Shown piece after piece: positions 24,915-32,605 of a stretch of DNA of 48,776 bases. Under the pieces are notes generated by a model. That model had not been told where the DNA came from and did no database searches. It saw nothing but the letters and a program-made list of their open reading frames with translations. The DNA lies in NCBI GenBank assembly GCA_028692555.1, contig JAQUXE010000003.1, positions 1 to 48,776 of the forward strand. The letters run 5' to 3'. The stretch's first letter is position 1. Each line of letters starts with the position of its first letter. The position numbers and the translations under genes were made by a program. The stretch is from Minisyncoccota bacterium. GTDB lineage: Bacteria > Patescibacteriota > Minisyncoccia > Minisyncoccales > Minisyncoccaceae.

Positions 24915-26876
24915 TTACGCACAGTTTTTGTTTGAGCATTTTTCTTTTTCCCCTTTTTCCACCATTAGAGAATTGCATTTTGGACAAATGTTTCCTGTTG
25001 GCTTATCCCAAAGAGCGAAATCACAATCTGGCCAATTGGGGCAACCATAGAATATTTTTCCTCTTTTTGATTTTTTTTGAATTAGTTCTGCTTGATCGCA
25101 CTGGGGGCATTTTACTCCAGTCTTTTTTGTTTCGTCATTAATTGTTTTAGTTGTTTTACATTCTGGAAAACCAGAGCAAGCTAAAAACTTTCCAAATCTT
25201 CCTATTTTAATCATCATTTGCTTTCCACACTTGGGGCACAGTTCGTCAGTCATTACTGGCTCAGGGGTTTTCCTTTCAACATCCGTATATTTACTTTCTA
25301 GATTTTGATTGAAGGGAACGTAAAATTTCTTTAGTAATTCTTTCCAATTTTCTTTTCCTAGAGCAACTTCATCTAAGTTGTTTTCCATTTTGGCTGTAAA
25401 TTTAACATCTACGATTTCAGGAAAATTACTTGAAAGCATTTCATTTACATTAATTCCAATTTCTGTTGGTACGAATCTTCTATCTTGGTTTTTTTCAACG
25501 TAGTTTCTTAATTGTATTGTAGAGATGATTGGAGCATATGTTGATGGCCTGCCAATTTCATTCTCTTCTAGAACTTTAATTAAGCCTGCTTCATTATATC
25601 TAGCGGGTGGTTTTGTAAAGTGTTGTTGATGTACAACGTTGATGAAATTTAATTGGTCATTTTCATTCAGCCTAGGCAGTTCCTTTTCTTCAAACTTCAT
25701 TGGATAAACTCTAAGGAATCCATCAAATTTTAAAGTTGAACCATTTGACTGTAACGACCTTCCTTTATCTGTTTCAATTTCTATTTTAACCGAATCAAAA
25801 AGAGCCTCTTTCATTTGAGAAGCAATGAATCTATTGAAAATCAAATTATATATTTTTGAGTCTTCTTTTTTTTCTATAGAAGTTGGTCTAATCGCTTCGT
25901 GTGCTTCTTGTGCTCTTTTCTTTGTTTTAAAGAATCTTTGATTATAATAATTTACCCCAAGCTCATTAATTATATAGTTTTCTGCCATTCTTAGAGCGTC
26001 TATAGAAAGATTCAAAGAGTCAGTTCTGTGGTAAGTAATTAAACCTTTTTCATAAAGTTCTTGAGCAAGCTTCATTGTTTTTTTTGAAGAATACCCAAAT
26101 TTTTTTGCTGCTTCTTGTTGTAGTGTAGATGTGATTAATGGAGGAAGGGGAGACTTTCTTGTTTGTTTCTTTTCAATTGATTTTATCTTATACGAAGAAG
26201 ATTCTAATTCTCTTACTATTTCTAAAGCATCTTTTTCTTTTTTGATACTCATTTTAGGAGCCCTTAGAATAGCTTCAAATTCTTTATCTTTTTTTAAGTT
26301 TACAACAATACTCCAATATTCTTCTGGTTTGAAATTATTTATTTCTTTTTCTCTATCAACAATTAGCTTTAATGTAACTGATTGAACTCTACCAGCTGAT
26401 AATCCTCTCATTATTTTTTTCCATAAGAAAGGAGATAGCTTGTAGCCAACAATTCTATCTAGCGCTCTTCTTGCTTGTTGCGCATTTACCAAATTAATAT
26501 CAATCTCTCCTGGATTATTTAGTGCTTCTTCTATTGCTGTTTTTGTGATCTCGTGGAAGGTTATTCTTTTGTATTTCTTAATATCGAGAGCTTCAACTAA
26601 ATGCCAAGCAATTGCCTCTCCTTCACGATCGGGATCAGTTGCTATAAAAATATTTTCACTATTCTCAGATGCTTTTTTCAATATATTAAAATTCTTCCTT
26701 GCTTTAGTTGGAATTACATAACTAATTTCAAAATCATTATCCGTGTCAATTCCAATCTTGCTTTTTGGCAAGTCCCTAATATGGCCATAAGAAGACAAGA
26801 CATTGTTATCCTTGTTTAAGAACTTCTTAATAGTATTGGCTTTTGTTGGACTTTCAACAATTATCAAGTTTTTCAT
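24915..26876 (-). CDS. topA: DNA topoisomerase I (type IA)
   Basis: 653 aa. Relaxes negative supercoils. The TOPRIM domain starts NLIIVESPTKANTIKKFL, with EGEAIAWHL near 83. The active-site tyrosine lies in GLITYHRTDSLNLS near residue 285, and GRPSTYAPIISTIQLRNYV follows. The C-terminus has at least two four-Cys zinc ribbons (CPKCGKQMMIKIGRFGKFLACSGFPEC; CPQCDQAELI...CPNWPDC) and a third partial one ending in CSNKNCA. Shorter than E. coli TopA (865 aa) but normal for compact genomes. It is 3 bp downstream of pth on the minus strand and probably cotranscribed with it. Confidence 0.97.
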   Translation of the reverse strand: MKNLIIVESPTKANTIKKFLNKDNNVLSSYGHIRDLPKSKIGIDTDNDFEISYVIPTKARKNFNILKKASENSENIFIATDPDREGEAIAWHLVEALDIKKYKRITFHEITKTAIEEALNNPGEIDINLVNAQQARRALDRIVGYKLSPFLWKKIMRGLSAGRVQSVTLKLIVDREKEINNFKPEEYWSIVVNLKKDKEFEAILRAPKMSIKKEKDALEIVRELESSSYKIKSIEKKQTRKSPLPPLITSTLQQEAAKKFGYSSKKTMKLAQELYEKGLITYHRTDSLNLSIDALRMAENYIINELGVNYYNQRFFKTKKRAQEAHEAIRPTSIEKKEDSKIYNLIFNRFIASQMKEALFDSVKIEIETDKGRSLQSNGSTLKFDGFLRVYPMKFEEKELPRLNENDQLNFINVVHQQHFTKPPARYNEAGLIKVLEENEIGRPSTYAPIISTIQLRNYVEKNQDRRFVPTEIGINVNEMLSSNFPEIVDVKFTAKMENNLDEVALGKENWKELLKKFYVPFNQNLESKYTDVERKTPEPVMTDELCPKCGKQMMIKIGRFGKFLACSGFPECKTTKTINDETKKTGVKCPQCDQAELIQKKSKRGKIFYGCPNWPDCDFALWDKPTGNICPKCNSLMVEKGEKEKCSNKNCA

Positions 26877-26879
26877 GTT

Positions 26880-27413
26880 TTAATTATTAGCATCTTTAGG
26901 TTGCGAAGGCAAATAATTCTTTAGAATGGAGCATGCTTCATCAATTTTTTCTAAGATAATGAATTCTTCATCTTTACTAAAATTCTTTAGAACGATTTCT
27001 TCGAGAGGCAAGTTGAATGAGTTATTGATTCCCATTCTTAATCTCTTAAAGTTCTTTGTTCCCAGAGATTCAATTATCGACTTAATTCCATTGTGTCCTG
27101 CGGGACCTTTATTTTCGGCTTCTTTTATGGTGCCTAAATCTATATCAGCATCATCATGAACAACAATAATATCTTCTAGATTTATTTTATAATAATCGAC
27201 TACCGCCCTTACTGCTTTTCCAGAATTATTCATATACGTCTGAGGTTTAATTAAGATTACATCGCCATTAATTGATAAAAGAGAAAAAAGGGACAGTTTA
27301 AATTCAGGAAAATTATTTTGCCTAGCAAATTCATCAATTACGAGAAAACCATAATTATGTCTAGTTTTTTCGTATTTTTCTCCATAGTTTCCAAGCCCAA
27401 TAATTAACTTCAT
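26880..27413 (-). CDS. pth: Peptidyl-tRNA hydrolase
   Basis: 177 aa. Releases peptides from prematurely dropped peptidyl-tRNA. Motifs: LIIGLGNYGEKYEKTRHNYGF with catalytic His19 and Asn20, KPQTYMNNSG near 67, VVHDDADIDLG near 90 and GPAGHNGIKSI near 110. The start at 27413 is preferred over an in-frame ATG 60 bp upstream because it gives the family N-terminus and sits 6 nt after a consensus -10 box. Shares a divergent promoter region with lepB. Confidence 0.95.
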   Translation of the reverse strand: MKLIIGLGNYGEKYEKTRHNYGFLVIDEFARQNNFPEFKLSLFSLLSINGDVILIKPQTYMNNSGKAVRAVVDYYKINLEDIIVVHDDADIDLGTIKEAENKGPAGHNGIKSIIESLGTKNFKRLRMGINNSFNLPLEEIVLKNFSKDEEFIILEKIDEACSILKNYLPSQPKDANN

Positions 27414-27419
27414 ATGATC

Positions 27420-27448
27420 ATTATATTCAATTTTTGAGCACTTGTCTA
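27420..27448 (-). promoter_or_regulatory. Leaderless promoter of pth-topA (minus strand)
   Basis: On the minus strand TAGACA (27448-27443), 17 bp, TATAAT (27425-27420), then 6 nt to the ATG at 27413. Its -35 box coincides with the -35 box of the opposite lepB promoter. Confidence 0.65.
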
Positions 27449-27470
27449 ATTGCTTCTTTTCTTGTATAAT
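27442..27470 (+). promoter_or_regulatory. Leaderless promoter of lepB
   Basis: TTGTCT (27442-27447), 17 bp, TATAAT (27465-27470), then 6 nt to the ATG at 27477. The -35 hexamer overlaps that of the divergent pth promoter by 5 bp. Confidence 0.65.
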
Positions 27471-27476
27471 CAACTT

Positions 27477-28040
27477 ATGAAATTACAAGAAGTATTAGAT
27501 TTTTTAGTGGACTCGTTAAAGATACTAATTATAGCATTATTAATTGTTGTCCCCATAAGAACATTCTTGTTTCAACCATTTATAGTTAAGGGATCATCAA
27601 TGGAGCCAAACTATCGTTCAGGAGATTACTTAATAATTGATGAGTTATCTTATAAGTTAAAAGACCCTCAGAGAGGAGAAGTCATTGTTTTTAAATATCC
27701 TTTGAACCCAGCCAATAAGTACATCAAAAGAATAATTGGTTTGCCTGGAGAGAAGATTGAAATAAGCGATGGTGTTATTTATATAACAAAGGATGAAGAA
27801 TTGTTTAAAATTAATGAAAGCCTTTATATGTCAGAAGATGATCTTAATAAATGGACAAACAGTATTAATATAGAAGCATTAATTTTAGGTGAAAATGAAT
27901 ATTTTGTTATGGGGGATAATAGAAATTATTCATCTGACTCAAGAAAGTGGGGCGCTGTTCCTAGGGAAAACATTACAGGAAGAATGATGTTTAGATTTTC
28001 TCCAATAGAAGTAATAATGAAAACAATGTCAACAAATTAA
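27477..28040 (+). CDS. lepB: Signal peptidase I
   Basis: 187 aa, type I signal peptidase (family S26). One N-terminal membrane anchor (residues about 10-30). The catalytic serine is Ser41 in GSSMEPNYRSGD, and the general base is Lys84 in YIKRIIGLPGE. Box E GDNRNYSSDSRKWGAVP is near 146-162. The start at 27477 is chosen over an in-frame ATG 27 bp upstream because the TATAAT box would lie inside the longer form. It would process the exported proteins encoded in this window. hisS follows after 4 bp. Confidence 0.93.
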   Translation: MKLQEVLDFLVDSLKILIIALLIVVPIRTFLFQPFIVKGSSMEPNYRSGDYLIIDELSYKLKDPQRGEVIVFKYPLNPANKYIKRIIGLPGEKIEISDGVIYITKDEELFKINESLYMSEDDLNKWTNSINIEALILGENEYFVMGDNRNYSSDSRKWGAVPRENITGRMMFRFSPIEVIMKTMSTN

Positions 28041-28044
28041 AAAT

Positions 28045-29316
28045 ATGTCAAAACCAAAGTTTCAAAGTCCAACGGGAATGCATGATATCTTGCCTCAAAG
28101 CCAAGCATATCATGATAAGATTTATAACATAGTAAAGAATATTGTTAGTTTTTATGATTTTGAAAAAATAGACACGCCGATATTAGAAGACTTTAATCTT
28201 TTTGTAAGAAGTATTGGAGAAAGTACAGATATTGTAGAGAAAGAGATGTTCACTCTTAAGACAAAAGGGAAGGATCATTTAGCTTTGAGGCCAGAAGGAA
28301 CTGCTCCGATAATGAGAGCATATATTGAGAATGGTTTTCTTTCTCTTCCTCAGCCTGTAAGATTATGGTATTTTGGACCATTCTTTAGATATGAAAAACC
28401 ACAAGCAGGAAGATTTAGACAATTCCATCAATTTGGAATAGAGATAATTGGAGAAAGCGATCCTATTGTTGATGTTCAATCAATATTAATAATGTACAAG
28501 ATCCTTCAAGATTTAGGACTTAAAGATGTAATAGTTAAAATAAACTCAATTGGTGATGATAAGTGTAGGCCAACATATAGAAAAGATTTAATAAAATATT
28601 TAAGAAGTAACAAGTCTTCGCTGTGTAGTGATTGTGAGAAGAGGATAAAAACTAATCCCTTAAGAGTGTTGGATTGTAAAAATGAAAAATGTCAGCAAGT
28701 ATTGTTGGAGGCTCCTCAAAGCGTTGATTATCTTTGTGAAGAGTGTAAAAAACATCTTAAAGATACTTTAGAATACTTAGATGAATTAAAAATACCATAC
28801 TCATTAGAAAGCAAGCTTGTTCGTGGATTAGATTATTATACTAGAAATGTTTTTGAAATAGAATCAACAATAAGTGGGGTGGTCTTGGCAGGAGGAGGAA
28901 GATATGATAATCTAGCAAAAGTATTAGGAGGTGGAGAGATTAGTGCTTGTGGAGCAGCTGCTGGAATAGAAAGAATTATTAATGAAATGAAGCAAGTAAA
29001 AAGCAGGCCAATACTTAGAGAGGTTCCGGATACATTCTTTACTCAAATTGGCCCTCTTGCTAAAAAGAGAAGCTTGCCAATTCTAGAAGAATTAAGAAAA
29101 GCTGGATTAATGATCGGAGAAAGCTTTGGTAAGAATGGATTAAAAGACCAATTAGGAAAAGCTAGTAGATTGGGAGTGAAAGCAGTAATTATTCTTGGTC
29201 AAAAAGAAGCAATAAATGGAACAATATTGATCAGAAGCATGAAGACAAGTAAACAGGTCGAAGTAAGACAAGAAGATATCGTAAAAGAATTAAAAAAAAT
29301 ACTAAAGGAAAATTAA
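28045..29316 (+). CDS. hisS: Histidine-tRNA ligase
   Basis: 423 aa, class II synthetase charging tRNA-His. N-terminal FQSPTGMHDILP is typical; motif 1 region follows, LRPEGTAPIMRAYIENG lies near 75, motif 2 RYEKPQAGRFRQFHQFGIEIIG near 113-134, and the HisRS signatures LVRGLDYYTRNVFE near 257 and GGGRYDNLA near 282. The insertion at about 190-235 has Cys pairs (CSDC, DCKNEKC, CEEC), suggesting a bound metal, as in many bacterial HisRS. C-terminal anticodon-binding domain present. No ribosome binding site; 4 bp downstream of lepB. Confidence 0.95.
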   Translation: MSKPKFQSPTGMHDILPQSQAYHDKIYNIVKNIVSFYDFEKIDTPILEDFNLFVRSIGESTDIVEKEMFTLKTKGKDHLALRPEGTAPIMRAYIENGFLSLPQPVRLWYFGPFFRYEKPQAGRFRQFHQFGIEIIGESDPIVDVQSILIMYKILQDLGLKDVIVKINSIGDDKCRPTYRKDLIKYLRSNKSSLCSDCEKRIKTNPLRVLDCKNEKCQQVLLEAPQSVDYLCEECKKHLKDTLEYLDELKIPYSLESKLVRGLDYYTRNVFEIESTISGVVLAGGGRYDNLAKVLGGGEISACGAAAGIERIINEMKQVKSRPILREVPDTFFTQIGPLAKKRSLPILEELRKAGLMIGESFGKNGLKDQLGKASRLGVKAVIILGQKEAINGTILIRSMKTSKQVEVRQEDIVKELKKILKEN

Positions 29317-29320
29317 TATT

Positions 29321-29530
29321 ATGAAAATTCAGAAACAAACAAGAGAGAATTCACAATCTTTGGTTTATCGCTTTACGAAAGCAGTTCAAAAAAGCGGTGT
29401 TTTGATTGAGGCAAGAAAAAGAAGATTTACTGAAAAGCCAAAAAGTAAGAATCTAGAAAAAAGAGGAGCCTTAATTAGAATCGAAAAGAAAAAAGAATTT
29501 GATAAAGCAAAAAAACTTGGAAAATTATGA
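29321..29530 (+). CDS. rpsU: Small ribosomal subunit protein bS21
   Basis: 69 aa, very basic. Matches the short bS21 form: NSQSLVYRFTKAVQKSGVLIEARKRRFTEKPKSKN, where RRF followed by EKP is the family core. bS21 sits near the anti-Shine-Dalgarno end of 16S rRNA in the 30S platform. Its neighbour yqeY is a common partner (rpsU-yqeY). It overlaps yqeY by 4 bp (ATGA). Confidence 0.8.
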   Translation: MKIQKQTRENSQSLVYRFTKAVQKSGVLIEARKRRFTEKPKSKNLEKRGALIRIEKKKEFDKAKKLGKL

Positions 29531-29967
29531 TAATTGAAAGAATCAAAGAAGATTTGTCAATTGCGTTAAAACAAAAAAAAGAACCGAACATTTCTGTTTT
29601 AAGAATGGTTATTTCTGCTGTTTTAAATAAGGAGATAGAAAGAAGGGGGACATCTGAGGATCCAAAATTGAATGATGAAGAATTAGAGGCAGTGATTTTC
29701 TCTGAAATAAAGAAAAGAAGAGATAGTGTGGAAAGTTTCGAGAAAGGAGGAAGGGCTGATTTAGTAGCAAAAGAAAAAGCAGAAATTGATATTTTAATGG
29801 GCTATATGCCAGAAGAAATGACGGAGGAGGAAATAAGAAAAATAGTGAAAGAAATCATAAAGAATCATAAAGATGTTGGAAGTGTTATGAAAGAGGTCGT
29901 TCCCAAGACGAAGGGCAGAGCTGATGGCTCTCTAGTGGCAAAAATCGTTAAAGAAGAGCTAAGTTAA
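29527..29967 (+). CDS. yqeY: GatB/YqeY domain-containing protein
   Basis: 146 aa. Stand-alone YqeY protein resembling the tail domain of GatB. Evidence: N-terminal IKEDLSIALKQKKEPNISVLRMVISAVLNKEIE, EIKKRRDSVESFEKGGRADLVAKEKAEIDILMGYMPEEMTEEE in the middle, and the GVGSVMKEVVPKTKGRADGSLV-like C-terminus. A role in tRNA-dependent amidation or ribosome association is proposed for the family but not proven. A hairpin overlapping the stop codon probably ends the lepB unit here. Confidence 0.9.
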   Translation: MIIERIKEDLSIALKQKKEPNISVLRMVISAVLNKEIERRGTSEDPKLNDEELEAVIFSEIKKRRDSVESFEKGGRADLVAKEKAEIDILMGYMPEEMTEEEIRKIVKEIIKNHKDVGSVMKEVVPKTKGRADGSLVAKIVKEELS

Positions 29968-29976
29968 GCTCTTTTC
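29954..29976 (+). terminator. Probable terminator after yqeY
   Basis: AAGAGCT (29954-29960), 6-nt loop, AGCTCTT (29967-29973), followed by TTC: a perfect 7-bp stem and short T tract. The yqeY stop codon (29965-29967) lies in the loop and stem. Confidence 0.55.
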
Positions 29977-30005
29977 TTGCATTATATCTTTTAATTTAGT
30001 AAAAT

Positions 30006-30383
30006 ATGATAAAAATAGCTAATCTTTCTTCTAGCGAAGTAAATGAATCCTTGATTAGAAAAGCAATTAATAATGTTTTGAAAGGAGAGAAAAAAGAATT
30101 ATCTCTATCTGTTGCAATAGTTGATAGTGAAGAGATAAGACAATTGAATCATCAATACAGGAAGAAGAATAAGGCTACAGACGTTCTTTCTTTTGGAGAA
30201 GATATAAACGAAATTGTTATTTGTCCTCAAGAAGTCAAGAAAAATGGAGATGATTTTAACAAGGAATTAAAAGAAGTTACCATTCATGGAGTTCTTCATT
30301 TGCTAGGTTATGATCATGAAGCTGATGAAAGTAAAGCAAAAAGAATGTTTAATAAACAAGATAAGTATCTAAAAATTAATTAA
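30006..30383 (+). CDS. ybeY: rRNA maturation endoribonuclease YbeY
   Basis: 125 aa. Zinc-dependent RNase acting in 16S rRNA 3'-end maturation and ribosome quality control. The zinc motif HGVLHLLGYDHE (HxxxHxxxxDH) is at about residues 96-107, and KKNKATDVLSFG is at 56-67. Length is slightly short for the family (about 150). It has no ribosome binding site and follows the yqeY terminator by 30 bp; a TATA-like region (TAATTT) is close before the ATG but a clear promoter is not seen. ftsA follows after 1 bp. Confidence 0.95.
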   Translation: MIKIANLSSSEVNESLIRKAINNVLKGEKKELSLSVAIVDSEEIRQLNHQYRKKNKATDVLSFGEDINEIVICPQEVKKNGDDFNKELKEVTIHGVLHLLGYDHEADESKAKRMFNKQDKYLKIN

Positions 30384-30384
30384 A

Positions 30385-31605
30385 ATGGTAAAAGTAAAAG
30401 CAACAATAGGTATTGATATCGGAACAGATACAATAAAGATTCTGGGAATCAATAAAGATACAAACGAGGCCTTGTTTCTAGAAGTTCATGATTCTTATGG
30501 CGTTCAAAAGGGAAGGATTAAAGAGCCGACAGAAATAGCAAAGATAATTAATGAGATGCTAGAGAATATTGAAAGAAAGCACGCTTATCCTATTGAGAAT
30601 GTTTTAGTTAACATTAATGGATCAAAATTAGAACTAATTCCAAACTCTGCTTCTATATCAGTTGGAAGGGCTGATCAAAAGGTCTCAGAAGATGATATTT
30701 CTAGGGTTAGAGAAGAGGTTAAAATGATTAATCTTCAGTCTAACAATAAAAAGATACTAGAGGTTTTTCCGAGAGAATGGACTCTTGATGGAGAGAAAGA
30801 ATCAAGAGATCCTTTAGGAATGCAAGGTTTTAAGCTTGAGCTGGAGGCGATGCTTTTATCTGTTTTTAATGCAGATATCGAAGCGGTAATAGAATCATTA
30901 GATGGTATTGATATTTCTGAAGAAAACATAGTTCCTGGTCCAATTGCTGATGCGAATGCAATATTATCTCCTAGTCAAAAAGAGCTTGGAGTGGCTTTAA
31001 TTAATATTGGTGCTGGATCGTCTAGTATTATTATTTACGAAGATGGAAAGCTCTTGAATATGTCTGTTTTCCCAATTGGATCAGCAAACATTACGAATGA
31101 TATTGCGATTGGCTTTCAAACAGAGATTGAAGTAGCAGAGGAAGTAAAAAAGAAATATGGTAATTGTTTCAAGAAGACAGGGCAAGCAAAAAAAATTAAT
31201 TTTCCATTAGAGAACGAAGACATAGAAGAAGATAAAAAGAAGAAAGAGTATTTAAGCTTTACTGAAAAAGAATTAGTTAAAATTATCGAGGCAAGGGTTT
31301 GTGAAATATTTGAGTTTGCTCAAGAAGAAATTAAAAGAGTCTCAAAACAAGGTCTTCTTCCTGCAGGGATTATAATAACCGGAGGCGGATCCAACCTATC
31401 AGGAATTATTGATTTAGCTAAAAAAGAATTTAAATTACCAGCAAGAATTGGTTATTGTAAAGAAATTAAAGGAATAGAAAAAGATGCTACGCTATCAACC
31501 GTTTGCGGCGTTTTATTAAGTAGAAATGACAAAGAGGGTTCCTTTGTTCCCGAAAATAAATTACTTAAAAGAATTAAAAAGATGTTTAATAATTTTATAC
31601 CTTAA
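30385..31605 (+). CDS. ftsA: Cell division protein FtsA
   Basis: 406 aa. Actin-like membrane tether for the Z ring. The phosphate-1 motif GIDIGTDTIKILG is at residues 8-20, phosphate-2 LINIGAGSSSIIIYEDG near 205-221, and the adenosine motif IIITGGGSNLSGI near 330. The C-terminal LLKRIKKMFNNF segment is a good amphipathic membrane-targeting helix. It is located 2 bp before ftsZ, as in most bacteria. Confidence 0.93.
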   Translation: MVKVKATIGIDIGTDTIKILGINKDTNEALFLEVHDSYGVQKGRIKEPTEIAKIINEMLENIERKHAYPIENVLVNINGSKLELIPNSASISVGRADQKVSEDDISRVREEVKMINLQSNNKKILEVFPREWTLDGEKESRDPLGMQGFKLELEAMLLSVFNADIEAVIESLDGIDISEENIVPGPIADANAILSPSQKELGVALINIGAGSSSIIIYEDGKLLNMSVFPIGSANITNDIAIGFQTEIEVAEEVKKKYGNCFKKTGQAKKINFPLENEDIEEDKKKKEYLSFTEKELVKIIEARVCEIFEFAQEEIKRVSKQGLLPAGIIITGGGSNLSGIIDLAKKEFKLPARIGYCKEIKGIEKDATLSTVCGVLLSRNDKEGSFVPENKLLKRIKKMFNNFIP

Positions 31606-31607
31606 TT

Positions 31608-32546
31608 ATGGAAACAACAAGAATAAAAGTTATCGGAATCGGTGGTGCTGGCTCAAATACAATTGATAGGCTAATAAAATCTAAAATTATGGGAGTTGAC
31701 TTAATAAGCATCAATACTGATATTCAAGATTTAAATAGAAAAGACGCTCATATAAAATTAAGAATAGGAGAAAAAACAACTAAGGGTCTTGGGTCAGGAA
31801 TGAAGCCAGAGATTGGCAAGCTTTCAGCCAAAGAAAGCTACAAGAGAATCGAAGATTCACTTAAGGGAAGTGACATTATTTTTTTAACAGCTGGATTGGG
31901 AGGAGGTACTGGCTCTGGAGCAACCCCTATTGTTTCCGAGATTACGAAAAAATCTGGAACATTAACTGTGGGAATCTTCACGCTGCCATTCTCTTTTGAG
32001 GGCAAGAAAAGAAGTAAAATAGCATTAAATAGCTTAGAAGAGATTAAGAAGAAAGTTGATACATTAGTTGTTATTCCAAACGATAAACTAATTGATTTAA
32101 ATGCTCCTAAGTTATCAGTAGAGAGTGCTTTTTTGAAGTGTGATGATTTCTTAAGAGAGGCTGTAGAGAGTATTAGTAATGTTATTGCAGGAACAGGAAT
32201 AATTAATTTAGATTTCTCTGACATTAAAGAAGTTTTGAAAGATGGTGGAGCAGCTTTTTTTGGAATAGGTAGGGCTCAAGGAAAAGATAGGGCAGCAAAA
32301 GCAATAGATAATGCTCTATATTCTCCCATTACAAAGCTTTCTTTAGACAAAGCTAATGGAATACTTTTTAATGTGGCCTCTGGAAATCAGAATGTATTAC
32401 TTTCAGAAATTAAAGACATTGCAGAGCTATTAAAGAAAAAATCTTCTCAAAATTCCAAAATAATATTTGGTGCTTCGTTTGATGGAGAATTATTAAAAGA
32501 TGAAATTAGGGTTACTGTTATTGCAACTAGCTCTGAGAAATCATAA
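31608..32546 (+). CDS. ftsZ: Cell division protein FtsZ, tail-less
   Basis: 312 aa tubulin-like GTPase forming the Z ring. IGIGGAGSNTIDRL near residue 9, the tubulin signature GLGGGTGSGATPIVSE near 99-114 and FEGKKRSKIALNSL are canonical. The protein stops right after the core (DEIRVTVIATSSEKS). The variable linker and the conserved C-terminal peptide that normally binds FtsA, ZipA or other partners are missing. FtsZ is usually 350-400 aa. The stop is clear and the next gene has its own promoter, so this is not an obvious frameshift. Confidence 0.95.
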   Translation: METTRIKVIGIGGAGSNTIDRLIKSKIMGVDLISINTDIQDLNRKDAHIKLRIGEKTTKGLGSGMKPEIGKLSAKESYKRIEDSLKGSDIIFLTAGLGGGTGSGATPIVSEITKKSGTLTVGIFTLPFSFEGKKRSKIALNSLEEIKKKVDTLVVIPNDKLIDLNAPKLSVESAFLKCDDFLREAVESISNVIAGTGIINLDFSDIKEVLKDGGAAFFGIGRAQGKDRAAKAIDNALYSPITKLSLDKANGILFNVASGNQNVLLSEIKDIAELLKKKSSQNSKIIFGASFDGELLKDEIRVTVIATSSEKS

Positions 32547-32561
32547 AACTTTATTAGCTTT

Positions 32562-32598
32562 TGTCAAAATTGACAGGACGATTTTAGGAGGGTAAAAT
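32562..32598 (+). promoter_or_regulatory. Leaderless nrdD promoter with an inverted repeat over the -35 box
   Basis: Consensus TTGACA (32570-32575), 17 bp, TAAAAT (32593-32598), then 7 nt to the ATG at 32606. The -35 box is the right arm of a perfect inverted repeat TGTCAA-AA-TTGACA (32562-32575), which could be an operator. GGAGGG at 32587-32592 looks like a ribosome binding site but lies in the spacer, upstream of the expected transcript start. Confidence 0.7.
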
Positions 32599-32605
32599 AC
32601 TTAGT

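Noticed and set aside
32587-32592. GGAGGG as nrdD ribosome binding site
   Set aside because: It lies between the -35 and -10 boxes, upstream of the expected transcript start, and 13 nt or more from the ATG.
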